Assembly (NCBI RefSeq): GCF_021497945.1
Contig: NZ_CP046524.1
Coordinates: 841,501 to 905,500 of the forward strand
Direction: 5' to 3'
Length of the DNA stretch: 64,000 nucleotides
Source: Streptococcus oralis
GTDB lineage: Bacteria; Bacillota; Bacilli; Lactobacillales; Streptococcaceae
How positions within the stretch are numbered: position 1 is the stretch's first letter; every line of letters begins with the position of its first letter. The notes under the pieces were generated by a model, which made no database searches, was not told the origin of the DNA, and saw only the letters and a list, made by a program, of their open reading frames with translations. A program made the position numbers and the translations under genes. Shown here one piece after another: positions 20,114 through 29,745 of the stretch.

Positions 20114-20842
20114 ATGACAGACTATTATGTAATTGGAGATGTTCACGGGAAGGCAGGTATGCTGGAAGATCTGCTCAAGACCTGGAATGGTCAAACTCAG
20201 TTGCTCTTTCTAGGGGATTTGATTGACCGAGGTGAAGATAGTCGCCGTGTTCTAGAAATGGTCAAGGACTTGGTGGACAATCAAGGGGCTATCTGTCTAT
20301 CAGGAAACCACGAGTATATGTTTCTGACTTGGCTCGATGACCCAGAAGAAAGCTATGACCATTATCGTCGCAATGGTGGAGATACAACTATTAACTCAAT
20401 TTTAGGTCGTCCCTTGGATGCACCAGTTGATGGCGTAGAAGATGCCAAGCGTGTTGCGACTGAAGCGGCAGACTTGGTCGAATTTATTCGTCAAATGCCT
20501 TTTGTTGTTGAGACAGACAAGTATATCTTTGTTCATGCTGGTATTGATTTGAACTTGGATGATTGGCATGAAACCACAGATTACAAGAAAGTCTGGCTCA
20601 GAAAACCATTCCACGAAGCCGAAAATCATACTGGAAAAACCATTGTCTTTGGGCATACACCAGTTTATGGTTTGCTCAAGCAAGACCGAGGTACTGCTGA
20701 TCTTTGGATAACAGAGGATGACAAGATTGGCATGGATGGGGGAGCTGTTTATGGCGGTGTCTTGCATGGAATCGTCTTTACAGACCAAGGAATGACAGAA
20801 CACCACTTTATCGAGAATGACGGCTTTATTGCCGAAGATTAG
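20114..20842 (+). CDS. Metallophosphoesterase, Ser/Thr phosphatase-like
   Basis: 242 residues with the full calcineurin-type metal motif set: GDVHGK (8-13), GDLIDRGED, GNHEYMF, and FVHAGID with GHTPVYG. These bind two metals and hydrolyse phosphoesters; related proteins act on phosphoproteins or on diadenosine tetraphosphate. It starts immediately after recN with GAGGAAG inside that gene as ribosome site. Substrate unknown. Confidence 0.9.
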   Translation: MTDYYVIGDVHGKAGMLEDLLKTWNGQTQLLFLGDLIDRGEDSRRVLEMVKDLVDNQGAICLSGNHEYMFLTWLDDPEESYDHYRRNGGDTTINSILGRPLDAPVDGVEDAKRVATEAADLVEFIRQMPFVVETDKYIFVHAGIDLNLDDWHETTDYKKVWLRKPFHEAENHTGKTIVFGHTPVYGLLKQDRGTADLWITEDDKIGMDGGAVYGGVLHGIVFTDQGMTEHHFIENDGFIAED

Positions 20843-20863
20843 TACTCCTAGCAGGGTATGGTC

Positions 20864-20892
20864 TTGTCAAAATGTTAAAAACAATTTATAAT
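20864..20892 (+). promoter_or_regulatory. lepA promoter
   Basis: TTGTCA (20864-20869), 17 bases, TATAAT (20887-20892). A 7-base inverted repeat, AGGGTAT (20853-20859) and ATACCCT (20899-20905), flanks the promoter. Confidence 0.65.
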
Positions 20893-20920
20893 TAATAGAT
20901 ACCCTGAAAGGAAGAGAAGC

Positions 20921-22744
20921 ATGAATTTAGAAGAATTGAAAAAACGACAGGAGAAGATTCGTAACTTCTCTATTATCGCCCATATTGACCATGGGAAATC
21001 GACTCTAGCAGACCGCATTTTGGAAAAGACAGAGACAGTTTCAAGCCGTGAAATGCAAGCTCAACTTTTGGACAGCATGGACCTAGAACGGGAACGTGGG
21101 ATTACCATTAAGTTGAATGCCATCGAGTTGAATTACACTGCAAAAGATGGGGAAACTTATATTTTCCACTTGATTGACACACCAGGACACGTAGACTTCA
21201 CCTATGAAGTTTCACGTTCGCTAGCTGCCTGTGAGGGTGCTATTTTGGTGGTTGATGCGGCTCAAGGGATTGAAGCTCAAACCCTTGCCAACGTTTATCT
21301 AGCTCTGGACAATGATTTGGAAATCATGCCAGTCATTAACAAGATTGACCTTCCAGCTGCAGATCCTGAGCGCGTGCGTACAGAAATTGAAGATGTCATT
21401 GGTTTGGATGCCAGCGAAGCAGTATTGGCTTCTGCTAAGGCTGGTATTGGTATCGAAGAAATCCTTGAGCAAATCGTAGAAAAAGTGCCAGCGCCAACAG
21501 GTGATGTGACGGCTCCGCTCAAAGCCCTGATTTTTGACTCTGTTTACGATGCTTACCGTGGGGTTATCCTCCAAGTGCGTGTCATGGATGGGGTGGTTAA
21601 ACCTGGGGATAAGATTCAGCTCATGAGCAATGGCAAGACCTTTGATGTTACGGAAGTCGGTATTTTTACACCCAAAGCAGTTGGTCGTGATTTCCTTGCG
21701 ACTGGTGACGTTGGTTATATTGCGGCTTCTATCAAGACGGTTCAAGATACCCGTGTGGGTGATACAGTGACCCTAGCAAGCAATCCTGCCGCAGAACCGC
21801 TAGATGGATACAAGCAGATGAATCCTATGGTCTTTGCAGGACTTTACCCAATCGAGTCAAACAAGTACAATGATCTACGTGAAGCCCTAGAAAAATTGCA
21901 ACTGAATGATGCTAGCTTGCAGTTTGAGCCAGAAACATCGCAGGCGCTGGGATTCGGTTTCCGTTGTGGATTCCTTGGGCTTCTCCATATGGATGTTATC
22001 CAAGAGCGTTTAGAACGTGAGTTCAACATTGACCTCATCATGACAGCTCCATCTGTTATCTATAAGGTTAACCAAACTGACGGTGAGTCTATGGATGTGT
22101 CTAACCCCTCTGAGTTCCCAGACCCAACTAAGATCGCGACCATTGAAGAACCTTATGTTAAAGCGCAAATCATGGTACCGCAGGAGTTTGTCGGAGCAGT
22201 TATGGAACTAGCTCAGCGCAAACGTGGGGACTTTGTAACCATGGACTATATTGATGATAATCGTGTCAATGTCATCTATCAAATTCCGCTTGCTGAAATC
22301 GTCTTTGACTTTTTTGATAAACTCAAGTCTTCGACACGTGGTTATGCAAGCTTTGACTACGAATTGTCAGAGTACCGTCCATCTAAGCTGGTCAAAATGG
22401 ACATCCTTCTCAATGGTGATAAGGTGGACGCCCTCAGCTTTATCGTTCATAAGGACTTTGCCTACGAACGTGGGAAACTCATCGTTGATAAGCTCAAGAA
22501 AATCATCCCTCGTCAACAATTTGAAGTGCCGATTCAAGCAGCTATTGGGCACAAGATTGTGGCTCGTACCGATATCAAGGCCCTTCGTAAGAACGTACTT
22601 GCCAAGTGTTATGGTGGTGACGTTTCTCGTAAACGCAAACTCCTTGAAAAACAAAAAGCTGGTAAGAAACGCATGAAGGCTATCGGATCAGTAGAAGTTC
22701 CACAAGAAGCCTTCCTCAGCGTCTTAAGCATGGATGAAGAATAG
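20921..22744 (+). CDS. lepA: Elongation factor 4 (LepA)
   Basis: Ribosome-bound GTPase, similar to EF-G, that affects initiation and back-translocation under stress. 607 residues, the family length. G1 motif AHIDHGKST at 20-28, G3 DTPGHVDF, G4 NKIDLP; the C-terminal LepA-specific domain ends with [20 protein letters not shown], the tRNA-facing tail. Own promoter, AAGGAAG ribosome site and terminator. Confidence 0.97.
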   Translation: MNLEELKKRQEKIRNFSIIAHIDHGKSTLADRILEKTETVSSREMQAQLLDSMDLERERGITIKLNAIELNYTAKDGETYIFHLIDTPGHVDFTYEVSRSLAACEGAILVVDAAQGIEAQTLANVYLALDNDLEIMPVINKIDLPAADPERVRTEIEDVIGLDASEAVLASAKAGIGIEEILEQIVEKVPAPTGDVTAPLKALIFDSVYDAYRGVILQVRVMDGVVKPGDKIQLMSNGKTFDVTEVGIFTPKAVGRDFLATGDVGYIAASIKTVQDTRVGDTVTLASNPAAEPLDGYKQMNPMVFAGLYPIESNKYNDLREALEKLQLNDASLQFEPETSQALGFGFRCGFLGLLHMDVIQERLEREFNIDLIMTAPSVIYKVNQTDGESMDVSNPSEFPDPTKIATIEEPYVKAQIMVPQEFVGAVMELAQRKRGDFVTMDYIDDNRVNVIYQIPLAEIVFDFFDKLKSSTRGYASFDYELSEYRPSKLVKMDILLNGDKVDALSFIVHKDFAYERGKLIVDKLKKIIPRQQFEVPIQAAIGHKIVARTDIKALRKNVLAKCYGGDVSRKRKLLEKQKAGKKRMKAIGSVEVPQEAFLSVLSMDEE

Positions 22745-22752
22745 AAATATAA

Positions 22753-22790
22753 AACAAAACTCTTGAGAAATCTTCAAGAGTTTTGTTGTG
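22753..22790 (+). terminator. Terminator of lepA
   Basis: AACAAAACTCTTGA (22753-22766) pairs with TCAAGAGTTTTGTT (22773-22786). Confidence 0.8.
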
Positions 22791-22870
22791 TTTTTGACGA
22801 ACCAAGCTATCACATACGAAAGTTGAATAAATGAAAAAATCAGATTATCAGCTCTTCTTTTTATGATTTT

Positions 22871-22878
22871 TACGAATA
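22871..22878 (+). promoter_or_regulatory. ComX combox (cin-box) of dprA
   Basis: TACGAATA, an exact match to the streptococcal late-competence promoter element recognised by RNA polymerase with ComX (SigX). It is preceded by a T-rich stretch and lies 33 bases before the dprA start. It implies competence-induced expression of dprA. Confidence 0.88.
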
Positions 22879-22911
22879 GATAGATGAGTAGCAAAAGAAA
22901 CGGAGTTGTAT

Positions 22912-23760
22912 ATGAAGATTACAAACTATGAGATTTACAAATTGAGAAAAGCTGGGCTGACCAATCAACAAATTTTAACTGTTCTTGAATATGACGAGAC
23001 TGTAGATCAGGAGCTCTTGCTAGGTGATATTGCGGAAATATCTAGGTTCCGTAATCCAGCGGTTTTTATGGAACGCTATTTCCAGATAGATGATGCGCAG
23101 TTGGAGAAGGAGTTTCAGAAATTTCCATCCTTTTCTATTCTTGACGACTGTTATCCTTGGGATCTGAGTGAGATTTATGATGCTCCAGCGCTTTTGTTTT
23201 ATAAGGGAAATCTAGACTTATTGAAATTTCCAAAGGTTGCTGTTGTAGGGAGCCGTTCATGTTCTAGTCAGGGTGCAAAGTCGGTTCAGAGAGTCATCCA
23301 AGGTCTGGGAAACGAGTTGATCGTGGTCAGTGGCTTGGCTAAAGGAATTGATACAGCCGCCCATATGGCTGCACTCCAGAATGGAGGAAGAACAATTGCT
23401 GTCATTGGAACAGGATTGGATGTTTTTTATCCCCGAGCCAATAAACGTTTGCAGGAACACATTGGCAATCACCATTTGGTACTTAGCGAGTACGGACCTG
23501 GTGAAGAACCCTTGAAATTTCACTTTCCAGCTCGTAATCGAATCATAGCAGGACTATGTCGAGGGGTCATTGTAGCAGAGGCAAGAATGCGTTCAGGGAG
23601 TCTCATTACCTGTGAGCGTGCTATGGAGGAAGGGCGTGATGTCTTTGCCATTCCAGGGAACATTTTAGATGGCCATTCAGATGGCTGTCATCACCTAATC
23701 CAAGAGGGAGCAAAACTGGTCACCAGCGGTCAAGATGTGTTGGCTGAGTTTGAATTTTAA
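22912..23760 (+). CDS. dprA: DNA processing protein DprA (competence)
   Basis: Binds incoming single-stranded DNA during transformation, loads RecA on it, and in pneumococcus also shuts off competence by binding ComE~P. 282 residues from the ATG at 22912 (CGGAG site at 22901-22905), the known streptococcal length. It has an N-terminal SAM-like region and the Rossmann core with VAVVGSRSCSSQG, SGLAKGIDTAAH and FPARNRIIAGL. Preceded by a combox. Confidence 0.96.
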   Translation: MKITNYEIYKLRKAGLTNQQILTVLEYDETVDQELLLGDIAEISRFRNPAVFMERYFQIDDAQLEKEFQKFPSFSILDDCYPWDLSEIYDAPALLFYKGNLDLLKFPKVAVVGSRSCSSQGAKSVQRVIQGLGNELIVVSGLAKGIDTAAHMAALQNGGRTIAVIGTGLDVFYPRANKRLQEHIGNHHLVLSEYGPGEEPLKFHFPARNRIIAGLCRGVIVAEARMRSGSLITCERAMEEGRDVFAIPGNILDGHSDGCHHLIQEGAKLVTSGQDVLAEFEF

Positions 23761-23813
23761 GGAAAAATTGTTCACTCAGATAAACTTTTCTTCTATACTA
23801 TAGGAGTTAAGTC

Positions 23814-23851
23814 TTGACAGCTATAGAAAAATGGTTTACACTTTATAAAGT
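23814..23851 (+). promoter_or_regulatory. topA promoter with palindrome over the start site
   Basis: TTGACA (23814-23819), 17 bases, TACACT (23837-23842). The perfect 12-base palindrome ACTTTATAAAGT (23840-23851) overlaps the -10 end and the expected start point, so it could be an operator. Confidence 0.6.
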
Positions 23852-23877
23852 TTATTACTTTGAAAAGGTGTGATAGT

Positions 23878-25965
23878 GTGGCTACGGCAACAAAGAAGAA
23901 AAAATCAACAGTTAAGAAAAATCTAGTCATCGTGGAGTCGCCTGCCAAGGCGAAAACGATTGAGAAATATTTAGGCAGAAACTACAAGGTTTTAGCCAGT
24001 GTTGGGCATATCCGTGATTTGAAGAAATCCAGTATGTCAGTCGATATTGAAAATAACTATGAACCGCAATATATCAATATCAGAGGGAAAGGTCCTCTCA
24101 TCAATGATCTGAAAAAAGAAGCTAAAAAGGCCAATAAAGTCTTTCTGGCGAGTGACCCGGACCGTGAAGGAGAAGCAATTTCCTGGCATTTGGCTCACAT
24201 TCTCAACTTGGATGAGAATGATGCCAACCGTGTAGTCTTTAATGAAATTACCAAAGACGCAGTAAAAAATGCCTTTAAAGAACCTCGCAAGATTGATATG
24301 GACTTGGTCGACGCCCAACAAGCTCGTCGTGTCTTAGACCGCTTGGTAGGGTATTCGATTTCGCCTATTTTGTGGAAAAAGGTCAAGAAGGGCTTATCAG
24401 CAGGGCGGGTGCAGTCGGTTGCCCTTAAGCTCATCATTGACCGTGAAAATGAAATCAATGCCTTCCAACCAGAAGAATACTGGACAATTGATGGTGTCTT
24501 TAAGAAGGGAACCAAGCAATTTCAGGCTTCATTCTATGGCATGAATGGCAAAAAGATGAAATTGACCACCAACGAAGAAGTCAAAGAAGTCTTGTCCCAT
24601 TTGACTAGTAAAGATTTCACAGTAGACCAGGTAGATAAGAAAGAACGCAAACGCAATGCGCCCCTACCGTATACGACTTCAACCATGCAAATGGATGCAG
24701 CTAACAAAATCAATTTCCGTACTCGAAAGACTATGATGGTAGCCCAACAGCTCTATGAAGGGATCAATATCGGATCAGGCGTGCAAGGTTTGATTACCTA
24801 TATGCGTACAGACTCGACTCGTATCAGTCCTGTGGCTCAGAACGAAGCGGCAAGCTACATTAACGACCGTTTTGGTAGAAAGTATTCCAAGCATGGTAGT
24901 AGGGTCAAGAATGCCTCAGGTGCTCAGGATGCTCACGAAGCCATTCGTCCATCTAGTGTCTTTAACACACCTGAAAGCATCGCTAAGTACTTGGACAAAG
25001 ACCAGCTCAAGCTTTATACCCTTATCTGGAACCGTTTTGTGGCCAGCCAGATGACAGGCGCTATCTTTGATACCATGGCTGTTAAGCTCTCTCAAAATGG
25101 CGTTCAGTTTGCGGCAAATGGAAGCCAAGTTAAGTTTGATGGTTATCTTGCTATTTACAATGACTCTGACAAGAACAAGATGTTGCCAGATATGGCAGTA
25201 GGAGATGTGGTCAAACAGGTCAATAGCAAGCCAGAACAACATTTCACTCAACCGCCAGCTCGCTATTCGGAAGCGACGCTTATCAAGACCTTGGAAGAAA
25301 ACGGTGTTGGACGTCCGTCAACCTACGCTCCAACCATTGAAACTATCCAGAAACGTTACTACGTTCGTCTAGCTGCTAAACGCTTTGAACCAACAGAATT
25401 GGGAGAAATTGTTAACAAGCTCATCGTTGAATATTTTCCAGACATCGTAAACGTAACCTTTACAGCTGAAATGGAAGGAAAACTGGATGATGTCGAAGTT
25501 GGAAAAGAGCAGTGGCAACGTGTTATTGACGAATTTTATAAACCATTCTCCAAAGAAGTAGCCAAGGCTGAAGAGGAAATGGAAAAAATCCAGATCAAAG
25601 ATGAGCCAGCTGGATTTGACTGTGAGGTCTGTGGTAGTCCAATGGTGATTAAGCTAGGACGTTTTGGTAAATTCTATGCTTGTAGCAATTTCCCAGATTG
25701 CCGTCATACACAAGCGATTGTTAAGGAGATTGGTGTCGAGTGTCCAAGTTGCCATCAAGGACAAATCATCGAACGCAAAACCAAGCGCAATCGAATCTTC
25801 TATGGTTGCAATCGCTACCCAGAATGTGAATTTACCTCTTGGGATAAACCAGTTGGACGTGATTGTCCAAAATGTGGTCACTTCCTTATGGAGAAGAAAG
25901 TCCGTGGTGGTGGCAAACAGATTGTGTGTAGTAATGGCGACTACGAAGAAGAGAAAATTAAATAA
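23878..25965 (+). CDS. topA: DNA topoisomerase I
   Basis: Type IA topoisomerase that relaxes negative supercoils and balances gyrase. 695 residues from the GTG at 23878, preceded by AAAGGTGTG; the frame is open further upstream, but the protein from this GTG (then ATATKKKKS) matches the streptococcal form I know. TOPRIM domain [17 protein letters not shown] and DPDREGE; active-site tyrosine in [10 protein letters not shown]; three C-terminal zinc ribbons starting [15 protein letters not shown] and CPKCGHF. Confidence 0.97.
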   Translation: MATATKKKKSTVKKNLVIVESPAKAKTIEKYLGRNYKVLASVGHIRDLKKSSMSVDIENNYEPQYINIRGKGPLINDLKKEAKKANKVFLASDPDREGEAISWHLAHILNLDENDANRVVFNEITKDAVKNAFKEPRKIDMDLVDAQQARRVLDRLVGYSISPILWKKVKKGLSAGRVQSVALKLIIDRENEINAFQPEEYWTIDGVFKKGTKQFQASFYGMNGKKMKLTTNEEVKEVLSHLTSKDFTVDQVDKKERKRNAPLPYTTSTMQMDAANKINFRTRKTMMVAQQLYEGINIGSGVQGLITYMRTDSTRISPVAQNEAASYINDRFGRKYSKHGSRVKNASGAQDAHEAIRPSSVFNTPESIAKYLDKDQLKLYTLIWNRFVASQMTGAIFDTMAVKLSQNGVQFAANGSQVKFDGYLAIYNDSDKNKMLPDMAVGDVVKQVNSKPEQHFTQPPARYSEATLIKTLEENGVGRPSTYAPTIETIQKRYYVRLAAKRFEPTELGEIVNKLIVEYFPDIVNVTFTAEMEGKLDDVEVGKEQWQRVIDEFYKPFSKEVAKAEEEMEKIQIKDEPAGFDCEVCGSPMVIKLGRFGKFYACSNFPDCRHTQAIVKEIGVECPSCHQGQIIERKTKRNRIFYGCNRYPECEFTSWDKPVGRDCPKCGHFLMEKKVRGGGKQIVCSNGDYEEEKIK

Positions 25966-25971
25966 AACGAA

Positions 25972-26001
25972 GTGTCCTGAAAATAAATTTCAGGCTCTTT
26001 T
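25972..26001 (+). terminator. Terminator of topA
   Basis: CCTGAAA (25976-25982) and TTTCAGG (25988-25994) with a CTCTTTTT tail. Confidence 0.7.
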
Positions 26002-26071
26002 TACTTGAAGCTTGACAAATTTCCTCACTTTGTGGGAAACTAGTAGAAGATTATTTCAATTAGGAGAAGAC

Positions 26072-26431
26072 ATGCGTATTATTTACCTAAGTATTGGTTT
26101 TATTTCTTTAGCCTTGGCTCTTGTTGGGGTTGTCTTGCCCCTCTTACCAACAACTCCCTTTCTTTTGCTGTCTATCGCTTGCTTTTCAAAATCCTCTAAG
26201 CGTTTTGAAGACTGGCTTTATCATACAAAGCTTTATCAGACCTATGTAGCTGACTTTCGGGAAACCAAGTCAATAGCGCGAGAACGAAAGAAAAAAATCA
26301 TCGTATCTATCTATATCTTGATGGGAATTTCTATTTATTTTGCCCCTCTTTTGCCTGTTAAAATCGGTTTGGGAGCCCTGACCATCTTTATCACCTACTA
26401 TCTCTTTAAAGTCATTCCTGACAAAGAATAG
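26072..26431 (+). CDS. YbaN family inner-membrane protein (DUF454)
   Basis: 119 residues from the ATG at 26072, which has AGGAGA six bases upstream; the frame is open 60 bases further but without a ribosome site. Two hydrophobic regions: an N-terminal one with the family signature GVVLPLLPTTPFLLLSIACF, and a C-terminal one (SIYILMGISIYFAPLLP...). The middle SKRFEDWLYHTKLY is conserved in YbaN proteins. Function unknown. Confidence 0.88.
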   Translation: MRIIYLSIGFISLALALVGVVLPLLPTTPFLLLSIACFSKSSKRFEDWLYHTKLYQTYVADFRETKSIARERKKKIIVSIYILMGISIYFAPLLPVKIGLGALTIFITYYLFKVIPDKE

Positions 26432-26524
26432 ATAAAAATAGTAGTTATTTGCCTTGATAAAAATGAAAGCATATTTAAAATAATATGATATAATAAATTC
26501 AAAGAAAACATCAAGGAGAATCAA

Positions 26525-27157
26525 ATGATTTACGAATTTTGTGCTGAAAATGTGACCTTGCTTGAAAAAGCAATGCAGGCTGGAGCTCGTCGAATCGAAC
26601 TTTGTGATAATCTAGCAGTTGGTGGGACAACACCAAGCTATGGAGTGACTAAGGCAGCTGTTGAACTGGCAGCTAACTATGATAGCACCATTATGACCAT
26701 GATTCGTCCCCGTGGTCGCGACTTTGTCTATAATGATATAGAAATCGCGATCATGCTAGAAGATATTCGTTTGACTGCTCAGGCTGGAAGTCAAGGGGTT
26801 GTTTTTGGGGCATTAACTGCCGATAAGAAGTTGGATAAGGCTAATCTTGAGAAGCTGATTGCAGCATCCAAAGGAATGGAAATTGTCTTTCACATGGCCT
26901 TTGATGAATTAAGCGATGAAGATCAGTTGGAAGCCATTGACTGGCTCAGTCAAGCTGGTGTCACTCGTATCTTGACTCGTGCTGGAGTGTCTGGGGACTC
27001 GCTAGACAAACGTTTTGCTCACTATCAAAGAATTTTGGAACATGCTAAAGGTAAAATTGAAATTCTACCAGGTGGGGGGATTGACCTTGACAACCGTCAA
27101 ACCTTTATCGATCAACTGGGTGTGACACAACTTCATGGAACCAAGGTTGTCTTTTAA
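26525..27157 (+). CDS. cutC: CutC family protein
   Basis: 210 residues of the CutC TIM-barrel family, historically tied to copper homeostasis although the biochemical role is unsettled. Starts MIYEFCAENVTLLEKA, with RRIELCDNLAVGG, TMIRPRGRDF and FHMAFDE as the conserved barrel-top residues. A TGA-TATAAT -10 lies about 35 bases upstream and AAGGAG is the ribosome site. Confidence 0.92.
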   Translation: MIYEFCAENVTLLEKAMQAGARRIELCDNLAVGGTTPSYGVTKAAVELAANYDSTIMTMIRPRGRDFVYNDIEIAIMLEDIRLTAQAGSQGVVFGALTADKKLDKANLEKLIAASKGMEIVFHMAFDELSDEDQLEAIDWLSQAGVTRILTRAGVSGDSLDKRFAHYQRILEHAKGKIEILPGGGIDLDNRQTFIDQLGVTQLHGTKVVF

Positions 27158-27167
27158 AAAATAGAAA

Positions 27168-27196
27168 GGAACTGCTAGCTTTCGGTAGCAGTTTTC
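27168..27196 (+). terminator. Weak terminator of cutC
   Basis: AACTGCTA (27170-27177) and TAGCAGTT (27186-27193) with only four T residues; the next gene starts at 27201, so read-through is likely. Confidence 0.5.
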
Positions 27197-27200
27197 ACTT

Positions 27201-27857
27201 ATGTTTGAAATTTTTAAATCCTATCAGTTAAATCAAGAAAAAGCCAGTACTTATGGTTTTGTAGAAAATGGGGGAGTCTGGAGCTACAGGTGCCAGATTT
27301 TGGAAGGAGACTTTGCCATGACTGTGTCCATCACAGCAGATAATGTGAGTTTTCAGGTCTTTGACCAGGAAACGGGTGATCTCTATCCTCAAGTCCATAT
27401 GGAAAGCATGAGAGGGACTTTTGTCGGAAGTGTCCGTGAGGCTTGTTTGGAGATTCTTTACCAGATTCGGAAGGCTTGCTTTGATGTACAGGATTTTATC
27501 TGTCCTCAGACTAAGCGAATCATGGATCAGGTTCAGGAAAATTATGGCAATCAGCTGGAATATCTTTGGGAGAAATCCCCTAATACGGCAGTATTGCGCC
27601 ATGAAGGAAATAAGAAGTGGTATGCTGTTATGATGAGAATCCCATGGGATAAGCTGGAAAAGGGCAGAGAAGGGCTAGTCGAAGCAGTCAATATCAAACA
27701 CGACCAAGTAGCTGATTTGCTTTCACAAAAGGGGATTTACCCAGCCTTTCATATGAATAAACGCTACTGGATTAGTCTGGCGCTTGATGATAGTTTGCAA
27801 GATGAAGAAGTGTTAGAACTCATCGAAAGTAGTTGGAACTTAACTGGGAAAAAATAA
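27201..27857 (+). CDS. MmcQ/YjbR-like protein
   Basis: 218 residues. The C-terminal half (about 115-218) is a YjbR domain, recognisable by KKWYAVMMRIPWDKLE, VEAVNIKHD and FHMNKRYWISLAL, a double-wing fold thought to bind nucleic acid. The N-terminal half (MFEIFKSYQLNQEKASTYGF...) is an extension common in streptococcal versions. It sits close behind cutC. No clear ribosome site; part of the cutC terminator lies in its leader. Confidence 0.85.
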   Translation: MFEIFKSYQLNQEKASTYGFVENGGVWSYRCQILEGDFAMTVSITADNVSFQVFDQETGDLYPQVHMESMRGTFVGSVREACLEILYQIRKACFDVQDFICPQTKRIMDQVQENYGNQLEYLWEKSPNTAVLRHEGNKKWYAVMMRIPWDKLEKGREGLVEAVNIKHDQVADLLSQKGIYPAFHMNKRYWISLALDDSLQDEEVLELIESSWNLTGKK

Positions 27858-27914
27858 GGAAAGTTACTTGAGTTTTCAAATACTTTCAATTAGCGAAATA
27901 TTCTTTACTGAAGA

Positions 27915-27929
27915 AATTTTCAGAAAATA
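27915..27929 (+). promoter_or_regulatory. CodY box upstream of leu operon
   Basis: AATTTTCAGAAAATA matches the CodY consensus AATTTTCWGAAAATT at 14 of 15 positions. It ends 12 bases before the -35 of the leu promoter. CodY represses amino-acid synthesis when branched-chain amino acids are plentiful. Confidence 0.8.
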
Positions 27930-27941
27930 TTGGATTTTTTC

Positions 27942-27970
27942 TTGACAAGAGATTTTTCCTATGCTAAAAT
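27942..27970 (+). promoter_or_regulatory. leu operon promoter
   Basis: TTGACA (27942-27947), 17 bases, TGC-TAAAAT with the -10 at 27965-27970. Confidence 0.8.
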
Positions 27971-28006
27971 ACTTAACAAGACATCAAACGAAGGAGAAAG
28001 TCAAAC

Positions 28007-28060
28007 ATGAAAACAGCTAAGTTTAATCAATTTGCTTTGTTGTTGAGGTACTCGGGCTAG
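28007..28060 (+). CDS. leu operon leader peptide
   Basis: A 17-codon ORF with an AAGGAGAAAG ribosome site encodes MKTAKFNQFALLLRYSG. It contains three consecutive TTG leucine codons. Ribosome stalling here when charged tRNA-Leu is scarce would change folding of the RNA that follows. The ending LLLRYSG recalls the leu-ilv leader of Lactococcus, from memory. Confidence 0.85.
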   Translation: MKTAKFNQFALLLRYSG

Positions 28061-28141
28061 TGCAGAAGCATTAGTCCTGTTTGGCTTACCAAGCGGGAGT
28101 AAATCAACATCTCGCTTGGGTTTCCGAGCGAGATGTTTTTT
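28054..28141 (+). promoter_or_regulatory. leu attenuator (alternative hairpins)
   Basis: Three pairings are visible. A first stem, GGGCTAGTGC (28054-28063) with GCATTAGTCC (28068-28077), overlaps the leader stop codon. An antiterminator pairs CCAAGCGGGAG (28089-28099) with CTCGCTTGG (28111-28119). The terminator pairs AACATCTCGCT (28106-28116) with AGCGAGATGTT (28127-28137) followed by T residues. The last two are mutually exclusive. Confidence 0.85.
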
Positions 28142-28171
28142 CTATACTGAAATTTTGAAGGGAGAATTCTC

Positions 28172-29734
28172 ATGCGTAGAGTTGAGTTTCTAGATACCAG
28201 TCTCCGTGATGGTGAGCAGACACCAGGTGTTAATTTTTCTATTAAGGAAAAGGTCGCTATTGCAAGACAGCTGGAAAAATGGGGGATTTCGGCTATCGAA
28301 GCTGGTTTTCCGGCGGCGAGCCCAGACTCATTTACAGCAGTTCAGGAGATTGCTAAAGTCTTGAAAAAAACAGCGGTGACAGGTTTGGCACGTTCGGTCA
28401 AGTCTGATATAGATGCTTGTTATGAGGCGCTCAAGGATGCCAAGTATCCTCAGGTTCACGTCTTTATCGCGACCAGTCCGATTCACCGCAAGTATAAGCT
28501 CAATAAGAGCAAGGAAGAGATTTTGGAAGCAATCAGTGAGCATGTTTCTTATGCTCGTTCTAAGTTTGAAATCGTCGAATTTTCTCCAGAAGATGCGACT
28601 AGGACAGAGTTGGATTTCCTCTTGCAAGTCGTTCAAACAGCAGTTGATGCAGGTGCGTCTTATATCAATATCCCTGACACGGTTGGATTTACCACGCCAG
28701 AAGAGTACGGAGCTATTTTCAAACACTTGATTGAGAATGTCAAGACGAATCGTCAGATTATCTATTCACCTCACTGTCACGATGACCTCGGAATGGCAGT
28801 GGCTAATAGCCTTGCTGCTGTTAAGAATGGTGCAGGACGAGTCGAAGGGACCATCAATGGTATCGGGGAGCGAGCTGGCAATGCAGCTTTGGAAGAAATT
28901 GCAGTTGCGCTCAATATTCGCCAAGATTACTACCAAGCTGAGACAAGCATTGTCCTAAACGAAACCATCAATACGTCAGAAATGGTTTCTCGCTTCTCAG
29001 GTATACCAGTTCCTAAAAACAAGGCGGTGGTCGGTGGAAATGCCTTCTCTCACGAGTCTGGTATTCACCAAGATGGAGTTCTAAAAAACCCTCTCACCTA
29101 TGAGATTATCACACCTGAATTGGTTGGTGTGAAGAGCAATAGCCTTCCGCTTGGAAAATTGTCAGGTCGCCATGCTTTTGTTGAAAAATTAAGAGATTTG
29201 GCCCTAGACTTTACTGAAGAAGATATCAAACCACTCTTTGCTAAATTCAAGGCGTTGGCAGACAAAAAGCAAGAAATCACAGATGCAGATATTCGTGCGC
29301 TGGTCGCTGGAATCATGGTTGAAAACCCAGAAGGATTCCACTTTGATGATTTACAACTTCAAACCCATGCGGATAAAGCCATTGAAGCGCTTGTCAGCCT
29401 TGCTAATATGGATGGTGAGAAGGTTGAGTTTAATGCGACAGGACAAGGTTCTGTTGAGGCTATCTTCAACGCCATCGACAAGTTCTTCAATCAATCTGTT
29501 CGCTTGGTGTCCTACACTATCGATGCGGTGACGGATGGCATTGATGCCCAGGCTCGGGTCTTGGTCACTGTTGAAAACAGAGATACAGAGACCATCTTTA
29601 ACGCAGCAGGGCTTGATTTCGATGTACTGAAGGCTTCGGCTATTGCCTACATCAATGCCAATACCTTTGTTCAAAAAGAGAATGCAGGTGAGATGGGGCG
29701 TAGCGTTTCCTATCGCGATATGCCTAGTGTGTAA
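28172..29734 (+). CDS. leuA: 2-isopropylmalate synthase
   Basis: First step of leucine synthesis: acetyl-CoA plus 2-ketoisovalerate. 520 residues. Catalytic motif [13 protein letters not shown] at 6-18, metal site [15 protein letters not shown], and a C-terminal regulatory domain (about 390-520) for leucine feedback. GGGAGAATT ribosome site. First structural gene after the attenuator. Confidence 0.96.
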   Translation: MRRVEFLDTSLRDGEQTPGVNFSIKEKVAIARQLEKWGISAIEAGFPAASPDSFTAVQEIAKVLKKTAVTGLARSVKSDIDACYEALKDAKYPQVHVFIATSPIHRKYKLNKSKEEILEAISEHVSYARSKFEIVEFSPEDATRTELDFLLQVVQTAVDAGASYINIPDTVGFTTPEEYGAIFKHLIENVKTNRQIIYSPHCHDDLGMAVANSLAAVKNGAGRVEGTINGIGERAGNAALEEIAVALNIRQDYYQAETSIVLNETINTSEMVSRFSGIPVPKNKAVVGGNAFSHESGIHQDGVLKNPLTYEIITPELVGVKSNSLPLGKLSGRHAFVEKLRDLALDFTEEDIKPLFAKFKALADKKQEITDADIRALVAGIMVENPEGFHFDDLQLQTHADKAIEALVSLANMDGEKVEFNATGQGSVEAIFNAIDKFFNQSVRLVSYTIDAVTDGIDAQARVLVTVENRDTETIFNAAGLDFDVLKASAIAYINANTFVQKENAGEMGRSVSYRDMPSV

Positions 29735-29745
29735 AGGAGAAAGCT

